This document shows positions 38,007 through 52,569 of a DNA stretch of 64,000 nt, piece by piece. The DNA lies in assembly GCA_933228895.1 (NCBI GenBank), contig OW121848.1, positions 140,510,615 through 140,574,614 on the forward strand, written 5' to 3'. The stretch's first letter is position 1. Each line of letters starts with the position of its first letter. Both the position numbers and the translations under genes were made by a program. The notes below the pieces were generated by a model. The model saw nothing but the letters and a program-made list of their open reading frames with translations. It did no database searches and was not told the DNA's origin. This DNA comes from Platycnemis pennipes. Its lineage: Eukaryota; Arthropoda; Insecta; Odonata; Platycnemididae.

Positions 38007-41000
38007 AAGATCTGGTAATTCATCATCAACGCCTACATTCATCGCTTGTCTAATGAAACAATGCTTAGAAGTCGACATCGCAAAAAAGATGTTGAGATAA
38101 CTAACGAAATATTTGCATATGTTGAGTAAGTTTTGTAAACATATGGTTAGTGGCATGGGTCCGAGCCTCACCTGATGATTTTTTTCCGGTTGAGCATCTT
38201 TCGGAAAATATCGCAGAATGCCCAGTCCCTTGCATGCACAATGTTAAGATAAGAATTTTGACCCTATAAGTATGCTGGATTTTCAATTATCTTTCCGGGA
38301 GAATATTGTAGCCCATTACAGGATTCTTTCTTTCCCCAAAAAGACAAGCGGACGGTGTGTCATTGGCCAAATATTTTCAGATTTTGAAAATCCGAGGATA
38401 TTTTGGGTCAAGACTCGTTATTTCTGGAGATCGTTAAAGCAGTCACTACCTATCTTCACCTGCCTTCGTTGCTCATGTTTGTAACTGGGCATCCAACATT
38501 GTTTACGAAAGATACTACGAATACAATTAAGAAGAAGATTAAGGGTATTCAATCGGGAGAAAAATACCACAGACAAGGCTCAAACCCTTGCCACTAATCA
38601 GAAGATAACAAAATAGTACTCGAACCTTAACTCCCAAGGCCGCGGCGGTTGCTACGACGGGACGTGTAACACAAAGGATTTATACGTAACGTAATTCTAC
38701 AGAACCAATTTTCTCATGAACCCGGGCCTACGGGAGAGAAGGCTGCAACACTTTTTCTGAATTTAACATCTTTTTCGCGATGTCTACTAGTACGTGTGTA
38801 ACTCCTTATTGAAGGAAAGCACAAATAAATGGCCTGGCCACAGTTTGTCAAACGAAATAAAAATTACTGAATTTTTGCAGCCAGGTTATTCTAAGACAAA
38901 AATCTTTAAATTCGCTAATTTGACCAGCTTTTACGGAAAATCGAAGTAAAACAAAATTATACGCCCTTCTGTATCAATTTTCACACAGATATACCATTTA
39001 TGGGAAAATAACGATATCATACTGCCTCATAGTGGATTATTGAGTGACAACCTAAAAAATTACGAAAATTTTAATTTTCTTGCGTAACCACCGATTAAAT
39101 TAGCAATGGGTGCGAAGTCAGAATTAAAATGCGGGCCAAAGATTCACCTTATCGGACAAATTGTAAAAAAATTACTAAGATCAATGTATTGCTTATGTTC
39201 AACAATCCCAACTTTCGGAAGCATGTAATCCTGTTCCGGTGACAGGATGGCAATTTTAATCCGTGCACAAAAGAGTGTGTGCTTCAAAAACTCACGTGGT
39301 AGAGCTGCTACTCACTCCAGCAGACGTGCAAGCGAGCACAATAGTTGGGCAGTTAAGTACGAAATCGACCGGGGTTACGAAAATAGGAAGAACCTAATTG
39401 GCAGGAAAATCACACGAAGAAACGTAACGGGTTCTCAAGCTACTCATAATGCAATGCCGAGGACTATGTCGCCAGCATATTCATGAGATACTGCGCGCCG
39501 TTCCTCGCGGACCAAAGTTGCTTCACACGACCGCACAGTGGGGCGAAATCCCAAAAATATGGCCAATATTAAAAAAATAAAATTTTTAAATAGATTTTTT
39601 CTAACCGTAGGTTGGATATATTAATATTTGAGCTTCATTAAAATTCATATGACAAGTACGTAGGTTCATTTGCAAATAATTCAGGGTTGAAAACACGATT
39701 CTAAAGGTTGTAAGTGCTACGGGCTTAAACATAAAAACCGAAGGCCCACTTCACCTCAACGTTGCAACGTAGTGATGACACTTATTTCAATTTTTTTGTT
39801 GGATTCAACTCATGAATGTAATAATATTTAGAATTGTTATTTCCAAAACTGATTTAAAATAGTAACTCTCTAAACTTTTCAAATATTCCAAGTGGAACTG
39901 TTATTTTGAATTTCACCTAAAAATATATTTAAAGTAACGAAAAAGTTCAGTGTTGCATTGAGATATTTGATCCCGTTATTGGTGAAGATGTTAACTAATG
40001 GATATCGACGTAATTTACTGCCCCACACTGCCCGAACGAGTTATAAAGCTAAAAAAGTGCATCACCGGACTAGCCTCAGAGCACCCATTATTTCCATTTG
40101 GCCCATTACTCTAACATTTTGCACTTAAGTTCTGTAAGTGCTTAGGCATTCTTAGTTGTACTATAAAAAAAGATAAATCTTCATGATTTAGTCCAATGAT
40201 ACACGCAGCATTTACCAATATTTAGAAGCATGTGGAGTGGGAAGTTCAAGGTGGGTGATGTTGCCGAAAATAGTAAGGACCGGGCTAATGAATGGAAAAC
40301 CTTGAAGGAGAGAATTTGGGAGAGGATGAGCAGGGGGTAGTGCGAAAGAGAGAGGGTATTGAAACTTGCCTTGCACCAGAATGCTCAGTGAGTTGTATCT
40401 TGTGGTATTAAAAATACAAAATCAAAGCGTATTAAAAATACTGCGGAAAAGTGCTATATATTCATGGACATTTCGTATCCAGAGCAACTAATGAAACAAG
40501 ATGGCTGAATGTTAGAAATCTATGGCTGGTAAGATGTCCAATTACATTCAATAACTATTGAGATCATAGCTATAATGCCTTACATGTTCATGGGCAATTG
40601 TTCGAGGAAGTGCAAGAGGCGTGAATCAGCACTTCTAACGGTTCCGCGAGGATTTTACTTGATAACATTCGCGGGAAATAATTATGGAAGAGGTTTTCGA
40701 GTGGCTGTTGGTCACACCAGACCCAATGATCTCCACCGTATAGCAGCACCGTACAAAAAAACACCCTCAGTATTGAGGCCCTGGACGAATTAGTTTCCCC
40801 ATTACTTTAAGACCACTAAAACATTAATCGTTCGGATTCCACACTGGAATCGGATGATGAATCTGGAAATGAGAAATATATGTTTCCGTTTATAATTACT
40901 TAAGCATCGTGCGTACTTAGTTTTTATGCATTCAAGGTAGTGCATTCCCGTTAATAGACACGTAAACAATAAAACTATGAATAAATTCACTCCAGTTCAC

Positions 41001-42599
41001 TTTAAGTTTTAATCGCAAATAATGTCAAATTCTGATTCTGCTGATAAAAGATACTAAGAAACAACGAATAATGTTCAATTTTATTGCATACCATTAATTG
41101 TATAAGCAATGTATCTGTTATATCACTAATTATCATATATACAGAAAAATAAATTTCTAATTTAAATTCTAAAGAACAGGTTAGGAGCGCTCCACCCAGC
41201 TCCACCTTAAGAGTAATAATCAAAAAATATTTTCAATTTGTTACGCTCAATTTTTTGAATAAATGGCATTGCAAAAACCACAATAACAACAATACAGCAA
41301 AAATGACTTCGAATTCGAATTCAGCACACCATAAAACTATTATAACATCCTTGTAATGTAGTGATGGTGTAGAAATAAAAGCGGTATTCATTTTGGCCAC
41401 GATTTTGGGTTTTCGCCCGACTGTGGACCGCCCCGATTACGCCCTGCGATCTCCTGCGAGGTCGCAAGTCTCTTTCATCGAGTTCATCCATCGTCGTCAT
41501 CCGCGGCGGGACATTGCTGGCGGGTCAACACATGGGAAGACTCTTCCGCGACAGCGAACATATTCAATTTCCCCAGTCGTCGAAAACTTCAAATAGGTTT
41601 TTCCTTCTCGCAATTACGAAACACGCAGGAATCCACGACCGGGGGAGAAAATGGAGATGGGAGACCGTTTTCCTCGAGTAACCTTCCTTTTGATTTGAAC
41701 TGAGCTTTTACTCCCAGATGGGCGGAATCGACTGTTGGTGCGATTCTGTCTCACTTTCTCGAGTCCGTTCCGTTTGTGTGTCGCTTACTGCGATAAAAAA
41801 ATATGACTCCTGACATTCCACTCACTGCCTTGATGTTTCACACAGATTAGAGCGTTTTTTTTTCACGATCCTTGGAAAGTTCGCTCGCGTTATGGGGAAT
41901 GTCATGCTGTGGCATTCCGGCAACAGGAAGGGTTAGACATCCTGGGTAATGCATCGGAACGATGGCAAAGACAATATCGTTGGCTATTACGGTGACTGAA
42001 AGTAGCTAGGTATTCGTCCAGGTCATCAAAAGAGAGCTGACTTTCCTCCCGTTCTCCGTAATTCATTCATTTCATTAGCGACTCTCCCGGATGCTTACCC
42101 TCTCGAAAAAAATGTCAATCGAGAAGGTCACGCCGAAATGAAAAGGGCGAGCAGAAATTGAACGAGAATGCTTCTCTCTCAAGTGGCGCATGACTTTCTC
42201 ATTGTGATCAAGTCTTCACTTGACATCACGTTCCGAAGGAGGAGAAAGGGCGGCCGCGCAGCAAGACATTCCCAAGCAGGGAGGAGCTAGAAGCCCGGTG
42301 TGTCCGGGTGACCAATGCTACGAAAATGTGAACAACTTACTACGGGTGACATGGCTGTTTCTCTTATGGCAGTAATAAAATGACACCTCTCGCGTGTAAG
42401 GGAAATCAGCAAATTGTCAGAAAAACTGACAGACTGCCTCAAAACTCTTATAAAGTGAGCGCTTCCCGCAGAAATTGCAAGGCCGTGACCTTGAATTCGG
42501 ATCTAGCATGGATTTGTACGATTTCAATGGCGTGCACCAGTCGCAGTGGTAAGCAAGTGACTCTTTAAGTTAACTCAAGCACATGGTGACAAATAAATG
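38007..42599. other. Intergenic or 5'-intronic DNA without a supported gene
   Basis: About 4.6 kb. The part near 41390-42330 is less AT-rich, but its frames carry no recognisable domain. Nothing else was identified. Confidence 0.4.
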
Positions 42600-42706
42600 A
42601 ACTTGGTCGTATTCCTCTCATTATCCTTGACCACTCGACCGGTTTCGACCTCTTGAGGTCATTTTCGAGAGTGCTCAATAACAATTGTGTTTAATACAAC
42701 CAAGTT
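42600..42706 (-). repeat. Nested inverted repeat with hammerhead-like core
   Basis: Outer arms AACTTGGTCGTATT (42600-42613) and its complement at 42693-42706 (one mismatch) enclose, on the minus strand, GACCTCAAGAGGTC followed by GAAACCGGTCGAG. A hairpin followed by GAAAC is the stem II/core arrangement of terminal hammerheads in Penelope-like elements. The CUGANGA half is degraded (CTCGAAAATG). No protein remnant was found beside it. Confidence 0.5.
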
Positions 42707-45700
42707 AATTTTATTTGTTAGCAAGTTGATATTCCACAAAGTCAACTTGCCTGCTGTTTCTATGAATCACATGGGTAATAATGGAATGACGGTTGGAATT
42801 TACCCTGGAGATATAACGGGGAAACTTCACCTTCCTCTAAAAAATCGGACATTGCATTCGAAAAAAGTTTGGTTGTTAAGTTCATTTGTTCATCTTGTGA
42901 TATTTTTTCAGCTGCTGTATCTTATCAGGGGAAAAAAAAACAAATACTGAAGAATAACACCACAGTTTGAATTAATTTAAACCAAAGGAGATGTGAATGA
43001 TTCACCTATTGTGAAAAAGCATCTAGCTAAAAAAAGAAAAGCTAAAAAGAAAAAGCAAAAGACGATATAATGGAGAGGTCACTTGCAGCTTTTTTCAATG
43101 ATTAAGTGTTCCATGATAAGTCACAGCCCCTTCATACAAAAAGGTCTCAAAATCGAAATTTTCTCGCCTTTTGGTTAATCAATTTTGGAATTCTAAGCAT
43201 CGCTGACAAATGGAAATTATAATGCGGAAGCTTTTTTTTGAATGCCTATCGCGTTTTCCCTTAAACACCCTCGGCACCAAGACAACCAGGCTCTTTGTTT
43301 TGACCTATTCTAATCCTGATCCCATGCCTGAATCTGAGTCTCTCTTCTTCGAAAATTCTTTACTTGAAACTTTAATAACAAATCTTCAACCTAAATTTCT
43401 AGCACTGGCATCTCAGTGTGTTTGATTATTGAAATCCTTCAGCTAGCTGGTTAACTAACGCTTGATCATTTACGAATCTTGTTTGATGTTTTTATTTCAG
43501 CGATTAGACAAATTTCCCAGGGAGCATGAAATTATATAGGGCTCGACAATTAAGGATATAACGGACTGTAGGATAATGCGTTGAATAACACTATTTGAAA
43601 GTGTGAAAGTAGCGAATATACATGGAACATTTAATTAATATACTTCAATTATACTTATTCCACTCGAGAATGTAACTGTGGAAGCATCTTCAAGCTCTAA
43701 AAATCAGTTTTACTCTATGTTTACCGAAGCTTACTGCAAACAGTCCAAGTACCTAACATTATCTTTTATTTACTCTCCAACTGCCGTTTTGTGGTGTACA
43801 CACTCCGAAACCTCGCAGCAAAAACTCTGGATTTAAAAGTCAGCGAAATGGGTCGTAACAATTGCGCTAAAAACGTGGCATGTGACAGGAATAACCTCGC
43901 CATTTGCTTATTGCTTCGGAGGACGGGGGGGCGGAGTGAAGAACGGTAGGAGATGAATCCTTCGATTTGATGTCCTTCTCTTACTCCGTAAGCTCCTCGT
44001 AAGTTGATGGTCGCACATTAGGAGGAGAGAGAAAGAGAAATAAATCAAGCGTTACGTATACTAAGGAATGAGAATAGTGGATCGATCCAAGTAAGTTGGC
44101 TTTTCGAAGATTTTTTTATGGCTAAAGTCACGAAAAATACCTTTTAAATAAACTTGGCCCAGACGTTAAACCAGTTAATAAGCATGGTCTCATTTTAAAA
44201 AGCATATGATCATGAATAGTAAATAAACTCCCAGTACGTTAAACACATACAGCACATTAGAAGTAAACGCGAATATTCCGTGAATATAAAAAAATTAACT
44301 TGAAATGTTTCATACCAGCTATAATTTTAAAGTTAATATCGGCCGTTGCGGCTCGAATATATCTTGATAGGTAATTGAGATATGAGATTCCTCATAGCAT
44401 TATAAAGCTGTGTTTACTTTTCAAAGACGATTTTTAGCCTCGCGAACTTCATTTAAACTTCTGTAAAATGTTTTCCCATGGTAAAATTTATCTAACTCTT
44501 TCATGATGAAAACCCCGAGATACTGAGAAAACTCATTATACCAACAAATGAATAATTTCGTGACTTCAAAGTTAATGCTTTAGAGTAGCTTTTACAGTGC
44601 TGAGTTTTCATAACATGCATAAGCGAAGTAGCGAAGAACACTGGGTACTTATTCCAGTGAGTTCTCTGGTTGGTTCCCACGGACATTTCCGGACGCACAA
44701 AGTGCGGACAGGATGCCAGAAAACGAGACCGCTGTTTCCCAGGGAGCACTAGCCATTATTTTCCATGCCTTCGCTTACTTTTGCTTAATGGTTCACTAAA
44801 ATTGACTCATTCATGGTGTAAGAGCACCCGTATGACCCAAGATGACCCGTGCTTTCAAGTCAATATTGCCGATTACAAATACTCGCTACATATTAAGTCC
44901 GAGAACTCCCTGATAGCCGGTTTCGGCAGTTACGCAATCCTCAGGTCCATGAAAACTGGTTCGTCATCGTCCCAACTAAGTCATCGTCCCAACTAAGTCA
45001 TCGTAAGATCCAGCTTTTACTCACTAATAATGAACATTACTTTCAATTCACACCTCAATCATTGGATCAAAAATTACTCCCATTATATTTTAAGGAGGGG
45101 AAAAAAATCAACGATGAGCTTTTTAGGGGGTTTTATTTATAAAATTATCATATTTATTAAAAACAGTTTCTTTAAAGGAAGGTTTTTGAGATTCATTTCT
45201 TCCTTCTCTAAGAGGTGAACGCAAGTGATGGCTGAACGTAATGATACTGCAATAATGCGTCGCATTTAGAAAAATTAAAGAGTTATGGCAGGGGTTTATT
45301 ATATAATTATCGTTTTGTAATTCGGTGTCATGAATATTGAGGTAAATATTATTGATATTGCATAAAGCCCGTTGAAAAATTTGCACACTCAACGTGGAAA
45401 AATATTCATACCTAAATTAGGTAACTTTCCTGGTAACGTGTATTGCACGATCGAATCATTTAAATAGGTCTAACCATTCTGACGTTTTTTAAGTCTGTAG
45501 AAAGAAAATAATAACGACGGGAACTCAAGCAATTAATAATAAATATTACCGCCACAAAATGCAATAGTGACTGGTAATAGCGATTAAGGTAGTAATATTT
45601 TATACGCACCGACAACACACAGACTTCAGATCGATCAATGTTTCAAACAACATTTTTCGTAACAGCATGGTCTATGGAAAACTATTTTACTGCTGATAAA

Positions 45701-46884
45701 ATCTGTATTTTATCGTTTCTTTTGAGACTGCAGCGTATAATAATAAGATCTTTAGGCCCGAACCAATCGTTACTCATCCACAAATTGCATTCACCATCCG
45801 CGATTGGAGTTTGATATTCCTCTTGTGTAATGTACTTCTCCCCATATACTAGGATTAAGTATGTACATTACTAACGATATACTATTGCACGACTCATACA
45901 AGTGTTATCAGTAAGATGACTCCAATAGAGGTTATAAAAATAATCATTAACTTATATTGATGTGCTACGGTCACCGATTTGGACATAATTCCCACTTGGT
46001 TTTCTGTCGTATTTTTCCTGCAATGTTTTCGAAACTATCCCTATTTAAGATTGGTAAATTCAATTGAGAATTCATGCGGAAAAATTGAAACGTGCTAGTG
46101 AAATTTAGTATTTTTGGGAATACTGTATGAGAAGGCGATTCACGAGTGGGCTATGAAATAACCAAGTGGATCCACTACAAGCATCGGCAGAGAAGAAGTT
46201 CACTGGACTTAACCTTCTAAAAATCTTTCAAGTGGACCAGACGGCCACTTGAAAACTTTCTTTCACCCAGAAGCAATTTAAAATCAGCCGTCCTTGGTGG
46301 TCGTAAGGGTGGAGACAACCTTTAGTCAAGGGAATATTGATTCCATGGTCAACTACCTGAGGTGCAAGAAGAACGAGCTGATTTGTCATACATGCCCAGC
46401 ATATGCTAGACCTACGGTCAACAACCTTTAGGAAAGCCCACAGCATACCTTCTCCTTAAAAACGCAGACACAGAGAAGCATCGACCGCCTTCTGCAAGCG
46501 GAACTATTATCCTCTACTACCATATCCGGAAGATAGGGAATCCAATCGTCGAGAAAGAGCGATCGTTCAAAGTCTGGCCGCGATAAAGTTTATGGACGTG
46601 GCAGAAAGGTATCCACGCCCCACATCCAATATAATGAAAAAAATAATTTAAAGAACGTTACAAACTGAATCATTACTACATGGAAGTTTACAACGAACAC
46701 TTCTGATTTGTTATGGATAATGTGGAATGTGGACATGCGGAAATTTTTTGGAAGAAGAAATGAATGGAAACAGTTTTCCTAAAATGATAACAAGAAAAAT
46801 TCACTTCCTAACTGCGCACTTTTTGCGATGAATGATGAGTTGTTATTTGTAATTTTTTATTATTATTTAGTACCCAAGTAAAAG
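42707..46884. other. Anonymous DNA
   Basis: About 4.2 kb without a supported gene. It includes a Lys/poly-purine tract near 43020-43070 and a 17-base duplication at 44964-45003. A stretch at 46200-46640 has partial minus-strand coding character (46228-46446) but no recognised domain. Confidence 0.4.
44964..45003. repeat. Short tandem duplication, 17-base unit
   Basis: TCATCGTCCCAACTAAG occurs twice head to tail, followed by a partial third TCATCG. Confidence 0.9.
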
Positions 46885-47195
46885 ACCAAGACAAACGAAG
46901 AAGTCTTAAGAAGAGTGGGAGAAAAGAGAAATCTCCTGAAAAACACTAAAAAGAAGGCCAGACAACTTCATCGGCCATATCTTAAGACACGATAGTCTGA
47001 TGAAGACAATCGTCGAGGGAGAGGTGAACGGGAAGAGTAACATAGGGAGGCGTCATATGAGATACATATATGTAACAGGTCGTGAAGGATATGAAAGAGA
47101 GAAATTACGTTAATATGAAGAGGTTGTCCAATAGAAGAATCGAGTGGAGTGCAAACCAATCTTAGGATTGTTGACCGATGATGATGATGATTTAG
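46885..47195 (+). mobile_element. Decayed RTE-like LINE 3' end with (GAT)n tail
   Basis: The plus strand reads TNEEVLRRVGEKRNLLKNTK, then FIGHILRHDSLMKTIVEGEV and a degraded RRHMRYI, then MKRLSNRRIEWSANQS, with frameshifts. This is the C-terminus of an RTE-like LINE protein. It ends CAATCTTAGGATTGTTGACC followed by GATGATGATGATGAT, a simple-repeat tail typical of such elements. Same family as the copies at 21236 and 59265. Confidence 0.85.
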
Positions 47196-50089
47196 TTCCA
47201 AAATTAACCCAAGAATATAAAGTAAATGATACTGGAAAAACAACAAGTACACGAACTTCGTCAACACACCCATCTGCGTGGTCACGAATCACTAATTTTC
47301 GCGTAATCATGAATGGTAACCTAAACGCAACATTACCACAAGAGCGACATTGTTAGTAAAATGTTGCCTCTTCCTGTTTAGGCCACTAGAACCTTCCGAG
47401 CTACTTTACCACTCATTTAGGCCTCAAGGCTGAGAATGAGCATTTTTTAGAAAAATGATAGGCATTATTTTATCATTTCAAATCAATGTCGGGGTCACAC
47501 ATATGAAATTCGTAATTGGGAATAGAAAGTTGTGATGTCAAGCACCAACTTGTCCCAGTTTTCCAGTTATTTGCGGATTACTCCAATTGTAAGCGGACGA
47601 AAAGTAAGAAAAGGCTTAAGCCAGAAAACGCTTAGAAAACGTTTAAGCCAGTTCCACAATGTGAAATGTAATCTCCAAATATGTATTCGTGGAGTGAATA
47701 ATTGCTATCTTCCATCCCTTACATTCACTCTTCAATAGGGCTTAGGCATATTATCAGTGAAAGCTGTATTTTTCGAGCGGCAGGATTACAATGGAGGAAT
47801 TTCTCTTTGACTCACGAGCACTTTGACCCTTTAATAAGATTACTTCGTAACTGATGATATGATTGGGTGATTATTATTCTTCAACCATGTTAAGAACGAG
47901 TCTAATTTCGGAACGAGGAATGAACTTAATGGGGAAGATGGGGTTTCGGAAAATGGGTGAGAGTGCGTCCCTGGGAGGTTTATTCGATGCGCTCCCACAA
48001 TTTTGGATGAAGCCCACGTTCCAAGGACGTATAATCAAGTAATTATTATTCACTATCATAACGATGGACCCGAAGGCCGTTGTGGACTGGTGAATTTGCT
48101 ATTCTCGCTATGCTACTAAGTCTAACAGCGTGAGAAATTGGGGAAGCTTATTCCTTCTCCACATGGTCCCCCTAAAGCATAATAATAATGCATGCTTCCG
48201 GTATCAGACAATCGCAGCTATTATTATGGATGTTTCATTCAGCGACGCCTACAGGATTTGTATCCGGGTCTCAGATGCTCATAACTGTAAGCACCAGATT
48301 ACGAGACCACACTTATGAATGTCTGTGCAGGTATCACTTGTGATTTTAGTGATGCGGACCCTATTCGGAAGGATAAGATATTCAATGATTCCAAACTATT
48401 TCATTATCAACCCAGATGGAATAATGCACGTTCAAACTAATTACAATCACTAAGGAAGACATCTATTTCTGAATATAAGTATGGTTGATTTCTAATTCAT
48501 CTTTCATTTCATTAAATCCGAAATTACCTTCGACGGCTTCATTTAAAAAATAAACGAGTAGTACTCACGTGAAAATCATTCCTTGGTTACTGATAATACT
48601 TGGACAGAAAAAAATTCAAGATGCCAGAATTTTATCACAATAAGCACTGACCACTTATTTTCGGCGAAAATCCAAAAAGGCGTAAGGCAATATTAATGCT
48701 TTCGAAATGAATAATTAGCAATGTAGATCTGTCGAGGATACACCAGTCATTGGATTAAATATTCTCATTTCCGGGATCATAAAACATCAAAACAATGAAA
48801 TAATTAATATCAAGTAATTTAGGTCAATATGAATATATCTGTGCATAATATCGCCCATACACCTCATCTTTAAAGCCCTTTAGATTTCTCGACTTATTAT
48901 GGGCGTGGAACTCCGTTTCGCAACGTGTCCAGCAAGACTTGTTCCAAATCCCTCACAAAGCATGCGAAAAAAAATCAAGAAACTTTACGACAGGCCACTT
49001 TACAGGGTCAGCTCCTCTATATTGGGAAACGTGTCTTCGCGCTCGGCATGCATATATGAGCCAACTTAGTCACTTCTAGCACCGCTCGCTCGCATTAGGT
49101 GTCGGCGACATTAATTTCATTCGCCACGGAACGTGAAATGTCCCTCGAAATTAATGATGTTCTGGAGACAGGATTCTTACAACCGCGGAAATACATTGAA
49201 ACTTTCGTTCTAAACTTTCACCATTTGACACATCCTATCAAGTATAAAATATTTCTCAGTTTACCCAGACATAGAATCCCAGTATTTATGACTAATTCCG
49301 AAATAACACCCGATTCACATCAACTATTGCTGTAATTGGGTAGAAAATAATAAAAATGGCACCTTGAGGCCATTCCATCTTCTAAAACTCCCTCGGCTAT
49401 AATTTAAAGGTAATTCATAATTTATATCGCGGATATCCGTGTCACGAAATTGTTCATCAATAACAATATTTCGGAAACATCATAATTATGCACTCATAAT
49501 TAAGAGACGAAATAAGGCATTTTCATCTTGAGATGAAAAGAACGCGAATCGCGTTCCCTTATTCCATCCATTGAACACCTCTCCGCGAAATTTAATTAAA
49601 ATTTTATGGTTCAAATGAATCCTATTGAGACAATGGTAGCAGCGCTGTATCGTGCTTCTCCGCGCGCGATCGCGCATAAAATTTTGGCATAATGACGAGA
49701 CGGGAGACGGGAGAATCGTGAAATTCGCCAACGGATGGTAATCTCCCGTGGGACGAAACACCCTTTTCTCGGATCGGAGAGGAGAAACAGAGACCGCTCC
49801 CGAATCTCGAGGAAAACTTCACGTACGTACGTCCCCGGAGGCATCAACGATGGAAAGGAGATCATGCGGGAGGGGGACGAAGGGGTTGTGGTGCTTCAAG
49901 TTTTGCATTTGTTTGAAATTCCTTTCGTCTCGGGCTCGAAAAATTTATGGGACACCCTGTTTTTTTTAGTGCGATTTGACGATGGCCTTGAGATGGATTG
50001 AGGGCGGGTGCGCGATTCGTTTTTGAGGTCCACTTTGACGACCAACACCCGAAGAACACACACAGGGGACTCCGTGGCCTTGGCTGAGG
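47196..50089. other. Anonymous DNA
   Basis: No gene or repeat recognised. Around 49640-49960 the DNA becomes GC-richer and open in several frames at once, which reflects base composition rather than coding. Confidence 0.4.
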
Positions 50090-50720
50090 AATCCGCGAAT
50101 TGCTGGACGGAAGGGAGTCTGTTACCGGGGCTGCATGGGGATGTTCGGAATAAAGAGGCGGAAAGGGGATGAAGGAGGCGACTTCTGACGTAGAAAGCGC
50201 CTGCCCCGAGGGGTTGGGAGGAGGAGGTGGGGGAGAGAGGGAGGAGGAAGAAGGAGAGAGAGAGACACCATTGTTGCCACCACTTTCACATTTCTTCGCG
50301 GCTCTCTCGTCGCGGTGGGGGGAAAAAGTGAGGCGCCCACCAAACTTGAGCCCTCGAAAGGGTTTCTATCGTTTCTCCGCCGCAGTTCACCCATCGACGC
50401 CTTCAACGCCTCTCCGTTCGCTCAACGCAGCACTCTCACTCCGGTCTGTTTGTATGCTACGGCGAGCGAGACCGGCGTCCAGTTATTTCGAGAGAGAAGT
50501 TGGGGTGGGGTGCTCTCCTCCCGTAGTGGCGTGCCAAGTATGTCATGCGTGCACACCGCGGTTTCGGAAAGTGATTCAGTCAGCAATGTCGCGGCATTGA
50601 GCGTCACGCAGAGGGCGCACTCCCTCGCGTGGAATTCGCGAGAATTTAGGAGAATTTGCGTCCGCTCTTTGCCAAACCCTGTGAACCGTCACAAGGGCAG
50701 CGGGTGTCAGGACAACAGAC
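50090..50720. promoter_or_regulatory. GC-rich island, possible promoter or 5' exon
   Basis: CpG-rich sequence with GA-rich runs (GGAGAGAGGGAGGAGGAAG near 50230). Frames are open on both strands over the same bases (50169-50767 plus, 50122-50607 minus), so none is credible as a protein. A TCAGT initiator-like motif occurs near 50577. It could serve a distal Cht6 5' exon on the minus strand or an unrelated transcript. Confidence 0.3.
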
Positions 50721-52569
50721 GTAAAATTATGCGTTTGAGAAGAAAGAAGGAGAAAGCGAAAAAATGATAGAAAGACGTGATTTTGTGAATAGTATACCTA
50801 TAACTTTGTTAGTACCTACTGTGATCGCGGGAGATTCATGGAGTGGGAATGTAACATTCCCTGCATTTTCATTATGGAAATACATTACGTAACACTTCTC
50901 ACATGCTCAGGAGTGCGTGGGTGAAGTTATGGTGAACGAAATAAGTGGTATGTATGAGTGTGAGAAAATGGCTAGGAGATATGGGGAAATACTGTAAGTG
51001 CCACGGTTTATTCGTGGATCGGATCAGTTTACTGTAATGAGTGAGAAATATAATATCAGAACATGCATTTCCATAGCTCAGTCCATTAGGAGATACATGG
51101 TTTATTACAGATTTAGAAGGCAGCGTAAAGCTTTGTATAGTTTTGAATAAGTTCCGATTTCCTATAGGTACCAAATTCAAAACTATGATAAAGTCATTCC
51201 AATAATGCATGATATTGTCTATTTTTCCGAAGAAAGCCTAACTAAACAGGGACAAAAACTTACTGAACCCCCCAAAAAAAAAGAATAAAGGCCCAACTTA
51301 CTCGTGCGGATTTATTATGCTCACGGACGGATTTGATCAAAATTAATGAATGATTCCCTCATTTGAAAACCATTGGGAGTTCAACGATGTGGATTGGTAA
51401 AATGAATTTTGTTGCTACCCATTAATGTTTCAACTACTTTCTTTGGTCATTTTGAACTGATTCTGATTGTACTCTGCAGCAAAAACATCGTCAGGGATTG
51501 AAGGAGGCAAAACCTTTCTTAACTATGACACCGAGGATTGTTAGTTTTGACTGTTTTTGTAGCTTATTTCAGGCACGGCGTGCGGCCAACTCAGGCATGA
51601 AGGTCACAACCCTAATTAACGTTTACACAGAAAGATATTGGATTAATGCGAGAATTTTTTAAGGAGGTCCTGTTGTGGGATTGCCTCGAATTCCAACTTC
51701 TCACGCCACTATGGTGTTATCCTTTAACATTCTACGAACATCAAGCGGATGGATACCTTGAAATACTTTCCCAAAATACGGTACGGTACATTTCATCTGC
51801 GAGAAAAAATGATCGGACCACATAACACATTGGCCAAAAAAAATGAGAGAGAAAATTCGAAGCGAAAGCAAATTGATCATAAATTAAAAATTGGTTCAAG
51901 GTGATAGACACGCTCCGTTTACCTACTGTGCGTTTCGGTCGTTAAACCGTTCGTTCGCGATCGAGGATCCTCCTCAGCCGTTATAATTGGCAAATGTTTC
52001 ACGCTAATGTCTTCGTAAGTCATTACACCGGTATTTTATCACGAATTGAGGATATAACTAACCTCAGAATTCACTGCAAGTGTAGAAGGACCACCGGCTC
52101 AGATATCTCCTCCAACAATCTTCGAATTTTGGATGCGTTTTGAGCTGATCGATGTATGGGTGAGAACGTCTGATTTTACTATCGCCGATTTTACGTTCTC
52201 GAGTACCCTTACGGGGGTACCGAACGCTAAATAGCCCCGCACTCCCCACGCCGATTCACAAACGAGGTTTCCCTATCTAGATGTGTGTCATGGACGGAGG
52301 CAACCGCAGAGAAAATATGAGACAAGGCAGAACCACTGTGCCGCAGAGAACTCCACTATTCTCTATAAATCGGACAATTTTGAAAATGAAGAGCGTAGGA
52401 ATCGTGACTAATCACCAAGTCTTTCCAGGGGTACGTGACGAGATGGGGGTTAATTTCGCGGAGGAGGGGAAATCCGGCGTTATTACTTAGGATGTATTAT
52501 TAGCAACTGGATAAACTTTGCGGCACATTGGTACGTTGAGGAATGGAATGTGAGGAAGAATAGGAAGAA
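50721..52569. other. Anonymous DNA
   Basis: AT-rich, no supported gene or repeat. Confidence 0.4.

Noticed and set aside
39530..40035. Possible hAT element with CAGTGGGGC-like left and GCCCCACACTG-like right ends
   Set aside because: The ends match only loosely and the 8 bases outside them do not form a target duplication.
50122..50767. Overlapping open frames of 94-150 codons on both strands
   Set aside because: Open in several frames at once because of high GC and low complexity; no domain, splice signal or codon pattern supports a protein.
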